A stretch of DNA of 43,527 nucleotides. It comes from a virus. The stretch lies in IMG/VR virus record IMGVR_UViG_3300024932_000048, positions 1 to 43,527 of that record. One strand, given 5' to 3'. The notes below the pieces were generated by a model. The model made no database searches, was not told where the DNA came from, and saw only the letters and a list, made by a program, of their open reading frames with translations. The translations under genes and the position numbers were made by a program. Positions 1 through 10,400 of this stretch are shown here, piece after piece; positions within the stretch are counted from its first letter, which is position 1; each line of letters opens with the position of its first letter.

Positions 1-318
1 TCATAGCGATTGCCTAAGTTTAATCTGGCAATCCATTGTCAGCGCAGGATTAGCACCTTCAGACAATTTAATCGAAATCGATATACCGGTTAGCTTCGAC
101 CGGACAGGCGATGACGCCGTAATGTCTGGCGACTCGACCAACTGCCCCAGCATCATGCCAGGCCTAAATATAATCTCTCCGCTATGCTCGGTGACAGCAT
201 GGGCATTGGCATTCATCTCCGCCCGCCCACGCACAATCAGCATATCATCTGATAACAGCGGGGACATAATAGGCTGACCAGTACGATCACCAGCCCCACG
301 GTAAACTTCAATGTCCAT
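1..318 (-). CDS. Phage tail-tip region protein, function unknown
   Basis: A 105-residue protein with a complete stop at the window edge. It is the last visible gene of the leftward tail operon and its start overlaps the stop of the gene at 318-827, indicating translational coupling. It is rich in short beta-type stretches, with no signal peptide or membrane segment. I do not recognise a named family; a small structural component of the tail tip or fibre is inferred only from position. More tail genes may lie beyond the window edge. Confidence 0.6.
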   Translation of the reverse strand: MDIEVYRGAGDRTGQPIMSPLLSDDMLIVRGRAEMNANAHAVTEHSGEIIFRPGMMLGQLVESPDITASSPVRSKLTGISISIKLSEGANPALTMDCQIKLRQSL

Positions 319-827
319 TACTCCGCCACCTCACCGGTAATTAGAACCAGAATGCTAAAGTCCACATTCCCATTAACCGACGTAGGCGACGCCAATGCGC
401 CAATAACGGCGGTAGCAGTGTAGGTAATCGATAGCACACCCACGCCTTTTGTGGGCACCGAGACAGTTTTTCCGTCCGCACCGACGACCGGATGGCCCAG
501 GTCTCTACCAATCCATTTATACGACACTATATCATCCGCCGGAACATTCAGCGTAGCCGTGGTTACATCAGCAAATTGCAGCTCATCGGTATGCTGTACA
601 GCAACAGTCCCGGCGGCGCTTAAACTGCCTGCCGACGAATCAGCGGCAACCAGCGACACATGTGCTGATTTATAGACAAGCAAATAAGCTGTCGCCCCCG
701 GCAAAAACGTGCTTTTGCCGGCATTTAGCCCAGCCGGGCGAGTATCCACCTCGGCCGATAAATGTGCGTTAGCCGCCACTGCGGCTTGCGGATTGGTAAA
801 CTGAACTACGACCGTTGCTGTCGACAT
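318..827 (-). CDS. Phage tail-region protein, probable beta-sandwich, function unknown
   Basis: 169 residues, Ala/Val/Thr rich, with alternating hydrophobic residues suggesting an immunoglobulin- or fibre-like beta domain. It lies between the hub-like gene at 827-1846 and the gene at 1-318, touching or overlapping both by a base, so all three are probably translated from one message. No catalytic motif is visible. A minor tail protein is inferred from context only. Confidence 0.6.
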   Translation of the reverse strand: MSTATVVVQFTNPQAAVAANAHLSAEVDTRPAGLNAGKSTFLPGATAYLLVYKSAHVSLVAADSSAGSLSAAGTVAVQHTDELQFADVTTATLNVPADDIVSYKWIGRDLGHPVVGADGKTVSVPTKGVGVLSITYTATAVIGALASPTSVNGNVDFSILVLITGEVAE

Positions 828-1846
828 TATGATGCCTCTACTAATATAAATTGAACTTCTTCAGCCAACGTCAGGGATACATCCCAATCCGTCGTCTGTA
901 CCGTGTATGTTATCGCCGCCAAACTGTAGCCGCCGTTTGATGCGATAGCGCGTGTACCCTCAACAGAAATTACCCCTAGATCGGCATGCTGCCAAACGTA
1001 ACCGGTCAGCGCCGATGCCGGATATTTCAGCGTAGCTGTGCCGTCGACAATCTCAATCACTTCCGACTCAGTACGAATAACCACACCTTTGCTAACAATA
1101 ACGGTTTCAGCTGCGCCGGTATGCACTAGATTGACAGCTCTTTGCGCCGACAAATACGCCCGGATTAAGGCTTTTGCCGGGTTAGACGGGTCGGCTATCA
1201 CCTCCAGTCGGTCGGCATTGCTAGACTGCGCTGTGGAATTGCTCACCATAACCCGATTGAACCCCCTCGCAGGGGCGTCTATTGACCCGACGGAAACCCA
1301 GTCATTATCTGTGAAGTATTGATCTGGCAGGGTTATGGCGTAATCCGGTACGTTGACAGGATCACGCAATCGGCAATGAATGCCGCCGTCCGGAAAACTC
1401 TCGATCAGCCCTCCAACAGCTTCGACAATCGCCTTTGCCGCCTGTAACGGCGTAACATTCGCCATAGACAGCGCCCCAGCCGGAATCGTCCAAGTGGGCA
1501 GACTCCAGGTCACCGCACTAATTAAAATGGTCTCAACCGCCGTGCGCGCATCAACCGGCCCCGCGTAATGAATTGTAGTTTCCGCCGCCCAAGGCGCATC
1601 CATAAAGCCTAATGGCGACATGGCGCTGAGCGTGTAATCTTCTACGCCTAATGCCCGGTGAATATTGCGACTGTCGACGCGTAATTTATAAACCTCGCCC
1701 AAGACCTCCAGCTCGATTGCGTCGCCCAGCGAGGTACGCGCATAACTATTCCGGTCGGACAAGGTAAAATCAGCCAGCCACACGGATTGACCCTCATCGC
1801 AGCTGACATGAGCGGACGTGTAGCCTGTAGGGATCAGATTAGCCAT
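827..1846 (-). CDS. Putative tail hub / tail-tip protein
   Basis: 339 residues. The middle (about residues 125-175) contains the run PLQAAKAIVEAVGG followed by a beta-rich segment, resembling the domain of phage hub proteins (gp27/gpD-like) that builds the ring at the tail tip; the C-terminal 90 residues look like an added beta domain. It overlaps the lectin-like gene upstream by 8 bp and the next gene by one base. Hub identity is an inference from these weak resemblances and from its place after the tape measure and distal tail genes. Confidence 0.5.
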   Translation of the reverse strand: MANLIPTGYTSAHVSCDEGQSVWLADFTLSDRNSYARTSLGDAIELEVLGEVYKLRVDSRNIHRALGVEDYTLSAMSPLGFMDAPWAAETTIHYAGPVDARTAVETILISAVTWSLPTWTIPAGALSMANVTPLQAAKAIVEAVGGLIESFPDGGIHCRLRDPVNVPDYAITLPDQYFTDNDWVSVGSIDAPARGFNRVMVSNSTAQSSNADRLEVIADPSNPAKALIRAYLSAQRAVNLVHTGAAETVIVSKGVVIRTESEVIEIVDGTATLKYPASALTGYVWQHADLGVISVEGTRAIASNGGYSLAAITYTVQTTDWDVSLTLAEEVQFILVEAS

Positions 1847-3272
1847 GCTGAGTCCTCAAAATAAATGAAGCCGCGGAAACCTGCCCGGCTGAATCAGCCG
1901 GCAGACTGTAGAGGAACTCACAGCGCCCGGATATTTTATGAGTTGCATCCAGATCATAGGCAAACTCGCAGCGGACGTTGACCTCTGCATTTAAGCTGTA
2001 GACAAATTCACAGCGGTCAGACAGCATAGCAAAATCGCCGTAGACAAATTCACAGCGATAAGACAGCGTGGCAAAATCATCATAGGGAAGATCACAACGA
2101 ACTAATACATTTACGGTTGGCAATAAACTATAAGGAACTTCCAGACGGGAATAAATAATATCGCCGTACGTTATGTCGCAGCGGAACTCGACAGTATCTC
2201 CATAAACATAATCAACTCGAGTCTGCATGGCATCCCCATAAGGGAGTTCAATGCGGGCTTTAATAAAGTAGCCGCTAAAACCTGGGCTCAGCCCGAGTAA
2301 GTTCTTTACAGCGCTAGCAGGGGTTTCGGCATTGCCCAAAGCTACTGCCGGAGTTTGCCCGGCTAAATGCTTTTGCTCTACAGTAGCTGTGGCTGCAAAG
2401 CCAGAAGCAATAGCCGGTACTTGCCCGGATAGCGCATGTATCGCCTGGGCAGGAGTCCCCCTGTAGGAATCCACACTAAAACCTGGGGTCAGCCCGAGTA
2501 AGTTCTTTACAGCGCCGGCAGGGGTTCCTCCGGCCCAGCCCAAAGCTACTGCCGGAGTTTGCCCTGATAAGTGCTTTTGCCCGGCGATAGCTGTGGCGGC
2601 AAACGGCGATGCCGCCGAGTAAGGTGCCGTAGGAGGGGGGAACGCCCCCGTGTAAACAGCGACACCTTTAGTGATGCAGACCTCGTCAAGATATCCTGTA
2701 TAGGGGTTCCCACCGGTATCAAAGGCCCCTATAGAGAATTTGTGTGTCGTAGCCCCTGTGTTTACCGCAGATCCTGCGGTCAATGTCGTTGTGCCTACCG
2801 GGACACCGTTCAGGTACGATGTGAGGTTATTGCCATACCTGACGAAGGCGATATGGCTCCACGCATTAGCGGCAGGATTAGGGCTGGATACCGACTTGCT
2901 GGTGCTCCCTATATAGACGTCTGAGGTCGCAGTTGGGCTGATGTAGAAGACCCAGGAGCTACCCGCCGCGGTGGCTAAATCTGCCTGTCCCGCCGCTATA
3001 CACCGGGTACCTGTGGATGTAGTGGGGTATACCCAGGCTTCAACCGTAAAGTCTCCCGCCCCAAATTGTAGCGCCGAGTTTGTGGCGACAGTTAAAAAAT
3101 CCCCTGCACCGTCGAAATACCCCGAAGAACCCCCAAATTTAGACTGGGCGGTTTTAGTGCATGCATTGCCGTTTACCGTTACCGTTAACGGTGTATTTGA
3201 GCTATCTGTGAATACAGTGCCATTATTACTACCATCACAGTGCAGTAATAGGCTGATATCCGAATACGACAT
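1839..3272 (-). CDS. LamG/concanavalin-like tail fibre protein with internal repeats
   Basis: 477 residues in three parts. Residues about 1-220 form a LamG/Laminin_G_3-type lectin domain (FTVEAWVYP, WVFYIS, WSHIAFVRYGNNLTSYLNG, GYLDEVCITKGVA are typical). Residues about 225-340 hold two copies of a roughly 40-residue unit containing GQTPAVALG and AVKNLLGL. The C-terminal 130 residues are a ladder of short units of the form RCEFVYG(D/S), at least seven copies. LamG domains bind glycans, so a receptor- or surface-binding fibre is likely. It overlaps the hub-like gene downstream and abuts the gene at 3272-3739. Confidence 0.7.
   Translation of the reverse strand: MSYSDISLLLHCDGSNNGTVFTDSSNTPLTVTVNGNACTKTAQSKFGGSSGYFDGAGDFLTVATNSALQFGAGDFTVEAWVYPTTSTGTRCIAAGQADLATAAGSSWVFYISPTATSDVYIGSTSKSVSSPNPAANAWSHIAFVRYGNNLTSYLNGVPVGTTTLTAGSAVNTGATTHKFSIGAFDTGGNPYTGYLDEVCITKGVAVYTGAFPPPTAPYSAASPFAATAIAGQKHLSGQTPAVALGWAGGTPAGAVKNLLGLTPGFSVDSYRGTPAQAIHALSGQVPAIASGFAATATVEQKHLAGQTPAVALGNAETPASAVKNLLGLSPGFSGYFIKARIELPYGDAMQTRVDYVYGDTVEFRCDITYGDIIYSRLEVPYSLLPTVNVLVRCDLPYDDFATLSYRCEFVYGDFAMLSDRCEFVYSLNAEVNVRCEFAYDLDATHKISGRCEFLYSLPADSAGQVSAASFILRTQHG
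2277..2604 (-). repeat. Two ~125-bp direct repeats inside the LamG fibre gene
   Basis: Positions 2277-2400 and 2478-2604 are near-identical direct repeats encoding the duplicated AVKNLLGL / GQTPAVALG unit. They differ mainly by scattered substitutions and a few small in-frame indels, so the duplication is old enough to have diverged. Repeats of this kind let fibre genes lengthen or shorten by recombination. Confidence 0.8.
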
Positions 3273-3739
3273 TAGGAGATGTTAAACCAACCGGCAGCGG
3301 GTTTGTATACCACAAACTCAGAGTTTACAGAGGAGCCTTGGCTACTGCCCCCCGAGGTGTTGAGGTCCACATAAAACAGCAATTTACTGGTAGTTGCGCT
3401 AAATGTACCCGCTGTGACCGGCATAACGGCGATAAAGTATTTCGCCGTTATGGATACGTTACTCCCAAAGCTGGCATCGGCCGAACTGTAGCTGCTAGTG
3501 CCAGGCGTAGCCGTATCATCGATTACCAAAGCGGTTGCGGCGATGGGGGCGCCATCACCCGATGTAATCAACCCAGAGGCTATATCCGCCGTCGTACTAT
3601 GCGTAGCACTGGGCGTGTAGGCACTGGTCGCCAAGCAAAACATAATGTTTCCAGCCGACGCATCATTCCAATCCCGGTTGCTTGCATCCGTAATTAGTTT
3701 TAGCAAGCCATTAAAAGATGTAACGGGTCCTATAGCCAT
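3272..3739 (-). CDS. Tail-region structural protein, function unknown
   Basis: 155 residues; begins MAIGPVTSFNGLLKLI, then a Ser/Thr/Ala-rich beta-type body ending in an aromatic tail (KPAAGWFNIS). No signal peptide or catalytic motif. It lies directly upstream of the LamG fibre gene (shared base at 3272) and downstream of the gene at 3766-4785. A distal tail or fibre-base protein is inferred from position only. A perfect 11-bp inverted repeat (3422-3432 with 3442-3452) lies inside the gene. Confidence 0.6.
   Translation of the reverse strand: MAIGPVTSFNGLLKLITDASNRDWNDASAGNIMFCLATSAYTPSATHSTTADIASGLITSGDGAPIAATALVIDDTATPGTSSYSSADASFGSNVSITAKYFIAVMPVTAGTFSATTSKLLFYVDLNTSGGSSQGSSVNSEFVVYKPAAGWFNIS
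3422..3452. repeat. Intragenic 11-bp perfect inverted repeat
   Basis: CATAACGGCGA at 3422-3432 is repeated in inverse orientation at 3442-3452 with a 9-nt loop, inside the coding region of a tail gene. No T-run follows on either strand, so it is not an obvious terminator. Confidence 0.7.
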
Positions 3740-3765
3740 GATATTTTCCTCATTCAGATTAAAAA

Positions 3766-4785
3766 TTACGCGCTCTCGCCCCGAATAGCGACCGCACCGA
3801 TATTACCAGCCAGACTCCCAGATCCCGCAGGAACCCGATTCCGAACTAGAAACGGCAACGCTGCTTGGGTCGTATTAAACGTGACTATGTCACCAGCCGC
3901 AAACGTACCGCTCCAAGCCGCCGCCGAAATCTTGAAATACGGGGTTGACGTAGCAGGATTTACTGCCGCGTAATCGGCCCCTATGCTGCCGGTCCCCGTT
4001 AAGCCCCCGCTTACCGCACCGACTACCGTAAACGTCGTAGCGGACGCAAATGTCAACGTCCATGTTTCATTAATGGATCCTTTACTGGGTACAGTGAGAT
4101 TGCCCACGGTGCCGTGCGCCAGTGTCCCTGCCGCACTAGTCACCACAGCCGCATTAAACGCCCCCACAACTTGCACAATCTCTAGCACCCCGCTGACAAT
4201 TGTCGGCGTAGCCGCTAAATAGCCGTTAGCTAATGGATACCCGGTAAAGGTCAGCGTCGCAGAAGCCCCGGTAATGGATACCGCAGACAACGGCACAAAC
4301 TCCTCAGTACCTGTGCCGCCACCCACGGGAATGTTTGAAATACGCACCAACATACCCGCCCGGAACGGCAACAGCATCTCGTAGTCGGCATGCTCGCAAT
4401 TGACTGTGATGGATTCCGCACCGACGCTGGCATTAGCGGCCAACAGTCCGACGCCGTACAGTAGCGTTTCGTCCTTATCACTCGCCTCCGTGCCTGTAGC
4501 GGTTGCCGCCTGAATCAACAGGTAATCGTCAGCGGGTGTTAGTTTATCCATATAGACCCGCACCGCATTTAAGGCCGTGACCGTATCTGAGTTGGTGTGC
4601 AAGAACACCTTGCGCCAGCGGGTTATCCCATTCATTCTCTCTGCCGCTGTAACATCCGGGAACAGGTTGTTTTTTACTGCCGAGACAATCTGGCTATACG
4701 CCATGCGGCCGCCATTTTGAGCGGCCACCGTGTTTGAGTTGAGTACACCGGGCCGCAGAATGAGATCGGCATTGGCTAACGTCAT
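3766..4785 (-). CDS. Conserved phage tail protein, function unknown
   Basis: 339 residues with an N-terminal segment of the type RWRKVFLHTNSDT and VRVYMDKLTPADD, which I associate with a conserved tail gene of B3/D3112-like transposable siphophages; the remainder is a Thr/Ala/Gly-rich beta-structured body. It is flanked by short gaps (26 bp to the next gene downstream, 13 bp to the one upstream), consistent with one operon. A distal tail or fibre component is inferred; no enzymatic motif is seen. Confidence 0.65.
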   Translation of the reverse strand: MTLANADLILRPGVLNSNTVAAQNGGRMAYSQIVSAVKNNLFPDVTAAERMNGITRWRKVFLHTNSDTVTALNAVRVYMDKLTPADDYLLIQAATATGTEASDKDETLLYGVGLLAANASVGAESITVNCEHADYEMLLPFRAGMLVRISNIPVGGGTGTEEFVPLSAVSITGASATLTFTGYPLANGYLAATPTIVSGVLEIVQVVGAFNAAVVTSAAGTLAHGTVGNLTVPSKGSINETWTLTFASATTFTVVGAVSGGLTGTGSIGADYAAVNPATSTPYFKISAAAWSGTFAAGDIVTFNTTQAALPFLVRNRVPAGSGSLAGNIGAVAIRGESA

Positions 4786-4798
4786 GGTATTGCTCCTT

Positions 4799-5179
4799 TT
4801 AAACAGTCATTAAATTGAGAGTGATACGACATAAATCGTCATCACCAGGGTTAGAGACATCTTTGACCGACTCGGCATCAAACGCTTGCCCTTCATGGTG
4901 CCTGAACATCACTTGATACGACACATCGCGCAGCACTAACGGCATAACCAGCCCAGCCTGATCGGCGGCGGCTTGCAGTCGCAGTACCGTGGTACGGGTG
5001 ACAAAAGCACCGTCCGGCCATGATTTAAGCGTGATTGGCACACCCTGGCTACGGCTGATGGACATGATATGCGGCGTGGCATCCAACGTGGTTTTCAGCT
5101 GCTGAATCACGCGCGAAGCTAATTCGTCTAGCCATTGCAGGTCATTGGGCAGGGGGATAGTGTTTAGGTGTGTAGCCAT
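4799..5179 (-). CDS. Small tail-region protein, function unknown
   Basis: 126 residues, soluble, mixed alpha/beta pattern (LDELASRVIQQLKTTLD helix near residues 14-30, then beta strands). It sits between the 764-residue tail protein and the gene at 3766-4785. Proteins of this size in this place are often tail-tip or chaperone components, but no family is recognised. Confidence 0.6.
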   Translation of the reverse strand: MATHLNTIPLPNDLQWLDELASRVIQQLKTTLDATPHIMSISRSQGVPITLKSWPDGAFVTRTTVLRLQAAADQAGLVMPLVLRDVSYQVMFRHHEGQAFDAESVKDVSNPGDDDLCRITLNLMTV

Positions 5180-5188
5180 AAGAGTTAT

Positions 5189-7483
5189 TTAATAGGATGA
5201 ACCTTGTCCTGCACGAAAAACAAAGTCATCTATAGTCTCCAGAAATTTAATCGGGTTCTTGTTGTACACCCAGTATGAAACCTCTTGGCCTTTTGCAAGG
5301 TCTGAAAAGTTTGCTCTGATAGATAAAGGCTGGTGGATGGCCGTGCTCAGCACCCCTCTTACTAAAATTCCAGGGTAGTTATCTAAGTATCCTGGCGGAT
5401 ATAGAGCTACTACGTCATCTGGGTACGTAAAAACACTTGGAAAAACATGGGTGGATGAACCGCTTATCACGTTAAACTGAAGTATATTTATATCCTCAAC
5501 TATTGGGACATCCAGAGAGACCAGCAGGGATCCGTCATTATTTCTTATATGCACCATACAGGATGCTGGCGCGACAGGGGGTGTAGGCACACTAATAGCA
5601 TCCATCGTTAAGCCTATTAACTTACCCGCATCAATCGGCGTCCCCACCCAAAATAAAAATAATCTCCAATCTGATTGCCCGCTATACGTATCGTGGGCAT
5701 ACATCCTTACAAGGCCAAGTTTATCCGTAAAATCAACGAAATCAATAAAATCAGGCAAAACCGACAGAAAATTACCGGTCGCTTGGTAACCCGGCTGCTC
5801 TGTCACAAAAGTGCCGTAAGGCGTATACACCGCCAGCGGTTTCAGTACATTCTTTATTTTGATAATCGACTGCGAATACTCCACGTAGTTAGACGTAGGG
5901 AAAACCGTCAGAGTCCCCTCTTCAAAGTTACTGACTACAATATCCTCAATAACCGGGACAGTGTAAGTGCCATTCGGGGCGTGAAGTGCGGTCCCGCCTG
6001 ATAGCGTGATCGACTCGGACATATTCGATGTCTCGGTTAAATGCTTTCCGTAAAACTTAGTCCCTATGGCGTTTGATGTCATTCCCGCAAGGGATTCCGG
6101 GCTAAATGGAGCACCGCGCCAGACCAAAAACATGCGTTGGTATCTGAACACTCCTTGTTGTTTATATTTGATTCTGACAATGCCCAGCTTTTCTGAACCA
6201 GAGTGGTACCAAAAAGACTCATGAATACTCAAAAACCCAGGCGGGCCATAGGAGGGCGGAGTGGTGCCTGAAGCCTGTGCAGGCACCCTATATTCAGACG
6301 TGATAATACCATCACGGATCTGTTGTAACTGGTTTGACAACTTGTAGAGTGTCCCGAATGAAAAACTGGTAATGAAGTGATAGACATCAACCTGCCCACT
6401 CACAGCGCATGACACAGCCAACGGGGGGAAATATAGGGTCTCGCTAAAATCGCCCAGACCGCCCGCCGACGTAGCGCTGTAATTCACATGATATACATCA
6501 ACATCGCCATTCGGCAGATGCACTTCGCGATACACATTCATCGACAAATTAGATGAGACCGGGTAAAACGTAGCCGCTAATGCATCAGGGACCGACAACG
6601 TCTCGCCTGCCGGCGCATCCATGTACTGAATGATATTAGCCGTAATACCAACCAGTTCCATCGCTTGAATATGCACCCCATCGCGCATAGTCAATTCAGT
6701 CAGCGCCGACGCCGTGTACGGGTTGGCGCCCTGGAACGACATCACCCAGTTAGCAGGGTAATTGCAGCTAGTGTAGACCGTATCCAGGCGGTAAAACGCT
6801 TTCCAGTCCAACGGTTTTTTTTCGACGAGGGTTACGGCATTAAACGGCACGCTGACTTGAGCAGATAATTCGGCATGGGTCAATGTGCCGGAGACAGCCC
6901 CGCCGCCGGTTAATTGGGTGTTCAGCGATAGGCTAAAATGCGGCTTGGCCGCCTCTTCAACCGCTGCACTATGCACCGCGGACTTAGCCGCCACCTCGGC
7001 GGCGGCTAAGTCCGCGACAGTTTGGGCAGACGTAACGGCGGCGTGCGTCCAGCTCACATAATTTGCATTAACAGGATGAGGGCGGGCTGCGTAAGCATGT
7101 GATGCAGTGACGGCCTCGGCTGTTGCTTTGGTTAACTCTTCATGTGCCGCTGTGGCAGCTTGGTTGGCTGTTTCCAGTTCAGACCAGGCCTTGGCTACGT
7201 CGGCATTGGTCGGCGTAGCAGACCCAACAGCAGCGCCGCCCCGCAGGCATGTATCATAAGCCGATTGCGCGGCGCTAGTGATAGACTCCAGGCGGCGACG
7301 TGCATATTCTTCCGCATACCCGTTAACCACATCCCCCTGGCTCGACCAATAGGCCTGTTGCGCCAGCGTAAACGGTGCAATCCATGCGGTTTGCGGGTCA
7401 GAGTCGTACGCGGCTGTAGCCTCGGCGAAATACTCGCCGAAGTCGCAGTGCTTGAAGCGAATGCTGATAGCTGATTCCGCCAT
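5189..7483 (-). CDS. Large tail protein with Ala-rich N-terminal helix, function unknown
   Basis: 764 residues. Residues about 55-185 are an Ala/Glu/Thr-rich segment likely to form a coiled coil; the rest is beta-rich with two similar modules containing YQRMFLVWRGAPFSPESLAGMT and WRLFLFWVGTPIDAGKLIGLT, each followed by a PIVED(I/N) strand, showing an internal duplication. It overlaps the tape measure stop by one base. Position after the tape measure suggests a tail-tip or central-fibre protein; I cannot assign a family. Confidence 0.6.
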   Translation of the reverse strand: MAESAISIRFKHCDFGEYFAEATAAYDSDPQTAWIAPFTLAQQAYWSSQGDVVNGYAEEYARRRLESITSAAQSAYDTCLRGGAAVGSATPTNADVAKAWSELETANQAATAAHEELTKATAEAVTASHAYAARPHPVNANYVSWTHAAVTSAQTVADLAAAEVAAKSAVHSAAVEEAAKPHFSLSLNTQLTGGGAVSGTLTHAELSAQVSVPFNAVTLVEKKPLDWKAFYRLDTVYTSCNYPANWVMSFQGANPYTASALTELTMRDGVHIQAMELVGITANIIQYMDAPAGETLSVPDALAATFYPVSSNLSMNVYREVHLPNGDVDVYHVNYSATSAGGLGDFSETLYFPPLAVSCAVSGQVDVYHFITSFSFGTLYKLSNQLQQIRDGIITSEYRVPAQASGTTPPSYGPPGFLSIHESFWYHSGSEKLGIVRIKYKQQGVFRYQRMFLVWRGAPFSPESLAGMTSNAIGTKFYGKHLTETSNMSESITLSGGTALHAPNGTYTVPVIEDIVVSNFEEGTLTVFPTSNYVEYSQSIIKIKNVLKPLAVYTPYGTFVTEQPGYQATGNFLSVLPDFIDFVDFTDKLGLVRMYAHDTYSGQSDWRLFLFWVGTPIDAGKLIGLTMDAISVPTPPVAPASCMVHIRNNDGSLLVSLDVPIVEDINILQFNVISGSSTHVFPSVFTYPDDVVALYPPGYLDNYPGILVRGVLSTAIHQPLSIRANFSDLAKGQEVSYWVYNKNPIKFLETIDDFVFRAGQGSSY
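6977..7016. repeat. Intragenic 16-bp perfect inverted repeat
   Basis: CGCGGACTTAGCCGCC at 6977-6992 is inverted at 7001-7016 around an 8-nt loop. It encodes part of the Ala-rich coiled-coil segment of the 764-residue tail protein. The arm sequence is reminiscent of the REP-like element at 12651-12677 (GCGGACTTA core), so it may be a captured repeat. Confidence 0.75.
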
Positions 7484-10400
7484 TATCCAGCCCTGGCTAA
7501 TGAGCGTAACTCAACGGCCAAATCACGCGCCGCGCTGCGGGAGCCTTGCAGCGTTACCGTTTTGCCGGAAAAGTTGAAATTCAAATCAACGACATCGCGC
7601 TGGGGTTCGGGCGACCGGCCGGTCGCCCCTACGGGGGCGTGTGCTTCGCCGATTGGCCCTCCGATGGAATAGCCAGGCGCAACGGGCAACTGCTTGTTGT
7701 TCAGCGCATTCATGAAATTAACGCCGTAATGTTGTACCGCGTCGGTCTTAACGACATACTCGCCATTGCTGGCCATGACCGGTACATCATCGGAGGTGCC
7801 GGTACCGGGGCCGGTGATAGCTCCAATTACGCGACGGAAGGTTTGCGCGGCCACTCGGCCGCCGGTGGCAAGGTGCTGGATCAGCCCGCCGGTCGCATTG
7901 TTTTCTACCTTATTAATATAAACGGTATGGGTGCTGAAGGTGTTCTGCTTAATCTCATTAATACTTTTAAAAACCGCATCAAAGTCCGGATTGACGGTAT
8001 GAGCAGCAGAGGTGGGAGAGGATAATTTAGCGTCAATATCGGCCTTCATCGCCTCTAACGAGGCGACCGCTTCCGTTGTATCCACGCCAACCGGAACCGC
8101 CGTTAAAAACGCGATCGATTTGCGCAATTCTTCCTGAATTTTTGCCAGCTCTTCGTCGCGCATCTTGTCGAACGCGACCACAGCCGGAACAGTGATTTTA
8201 GCGGTGGACAGCTTGGCTTGTAAATCGGCGATTTCTTTATCCGCATTAAGCGGATCGGCCTTGATTTTGACCGTCAATTCTTTAGCTGCCGTCAGTGCGG
8301 CCAGTTTGTCCATTTCATCTTTCGCGGCGGACGCGTCGAGTGATAACTTTACCTGGGCCTTGCTGTTTACATCGGCAATCGTTCTGTCCAGTTCGCCCTT
8401 GAATTCGGCCAGCCCAGACGTAGCACCAGCCAGCGATGCTGCGACGCTCTTTGCTTGCACCAACTGAGCATTGCCCAGTCCTGACAGCGCACTATCGGCC
8501 AGCGCCGCCGACTCCTTGATCTGCTCAATGGATTTAGCAATAGCAGTATTTTCGCTAATCGCCTCTTTACGCTGGGTTTTGCCTTGTGCGTCTTTAGACA
8601 CATTATCGACCGCATGAGCCGTGCTCTCGGCCAGACGTATTGCCTCATCGGCGTATTTCTTAGCGTCGGTAAAATTACCCTCCAGAATAGCTTTTTTGGC
8701 CGCCGCCTGTTTTTCGTCGATCTGTTTTTGCTGGTCGGCATAAGCCTGCACATCGCCCATGCCTTTTTGCTGCAAGGCGCGGACTTTATCCTCAACGCTG
8801 CGAGACAGGTTTTCGCGTTCTTCAGCGGTATGGCGGACGGCATCTAATAGACGATGCTCCTCGTCGATCATGCTATCAACCGAGGACTGATAAGCGTTGA
8901 CCACCGTTTGCAGGCTGCCGATGCGCGCCTCAGCGCCTTGCTGTTCCAGTGCCGAAATATCACCACCCGCCTGGCGTGCTAACTCGATCGCGCGACCATA
9001 GGTTTCATTCCAGGTTTGATCCAGCTGGATTTTGGTATTCAGGGCCGCGGCAGTTTTTTCAAACTCGGAGGCAATGACCGCCTGAGTGGTTTCGGCTATT
9101 TTTTGTTTTTCGCTGGTTGCATTGTAGTCGACCGCATAAAGGCGCTCTTTTAGAGCAACGTCAATCTGAGCGCTTTGCGCGTCGAATGCCGCGGTAATGG
9201 CCTTGGCTGCGGCATCATACGGCTTAACCATTGCCTCGGCGTGAGTAGTCGCCGCACCACGGGCTTTAGTCAATGCCGCATCGACGCCTTCGGCCATTCT
9301 CCCGGCTGATGTTTTTAGCTTGTCAAAAATAGTCGGTACCGGCGTTTTATTTATGCTGTCTACAGCCTCCTTAGTTTCAAAAAAATGATTTTTTAACTGA
9401 GCTATTTCAACGGCAGCCTTTCCCCATCCTTCAATTGACAAAGAATGAGACATAGCTGTAACCAACTCCCACCACATAGCCGTCACACCCGCAATATAAC
9501 CACCCAGCGATTTTACCCAACTAAAATTCCGCTCCGCCCAAGAACCCACCTCCCAAGCTATCAATCCAGCCATCGCCACACGACCAGCACCTGCTGCAAT
9601 AGCAAACGCCGACATCCTTGATGTTGCGGCGGCGGTTCCAGCTGCTGCCGTCGCTTGTGCAGCCGCCAGCTCTTCCGTTGCAGTTGCCTGAGCGATAGTA
9701 GCCGCAGTTGCCGTGGCCGCAACCCGCGCTTGCTGAGCACCTAATGTCGCTAGCTCAGTTAACACGATAGCTCTATGCTGCTCAGCCAGCGTTAATTTTC
9801 GAACGGCTTCTGCATGAATATAGTGCGCAGCGGTCCCTTCCGCCGCCATAGCGGTTGCAGCTATAGTCGCCTCTGTCTGTGCTATTTGCGCATTAATAGC
9901 GGCCAGTCTGACAACAACAGCCTCTCGTGCTACGAGAATTGCCGCCTGCGTTGCTGCCGCCTCCGCTACCTGGGCCTCAGCCGCAGCCACATTGGCTTGT
10001 GCTTGTGCTGCGGTCGCAGCTGCTGCTTCTGCAGCAGCCGTAGTCGTTGCTATAGTTGCAGCCCTGGCCGCGAACATCGCCTCCGTGTAAGTGATCAAGG
10101 CCTGGAGCTTGTTCGCTCCGAATACAGTCAACAGCACTTCGCCCGCATTTACACCAAGATCGATCAAGCCATCTAAATGCTTAGTGACAAACGCAATACT
10201 GTCGGCAATGCCGCGAGTGGCTTCCGAAGCATTTTTTGATTGACCGATATATTTTAAAAACTGATTTTCCAGCTGCTGCCAGGCACCGGAAACCGTCTGC
10301 GGCAATGTGGCATATTCAGCCGCCAACTTGTCTTTTTGCGACAGTAGCGCATTAATCACCCGCTCTGAAGTCAGCTCGCCTGCCTCAGCCATTTTGCGCA

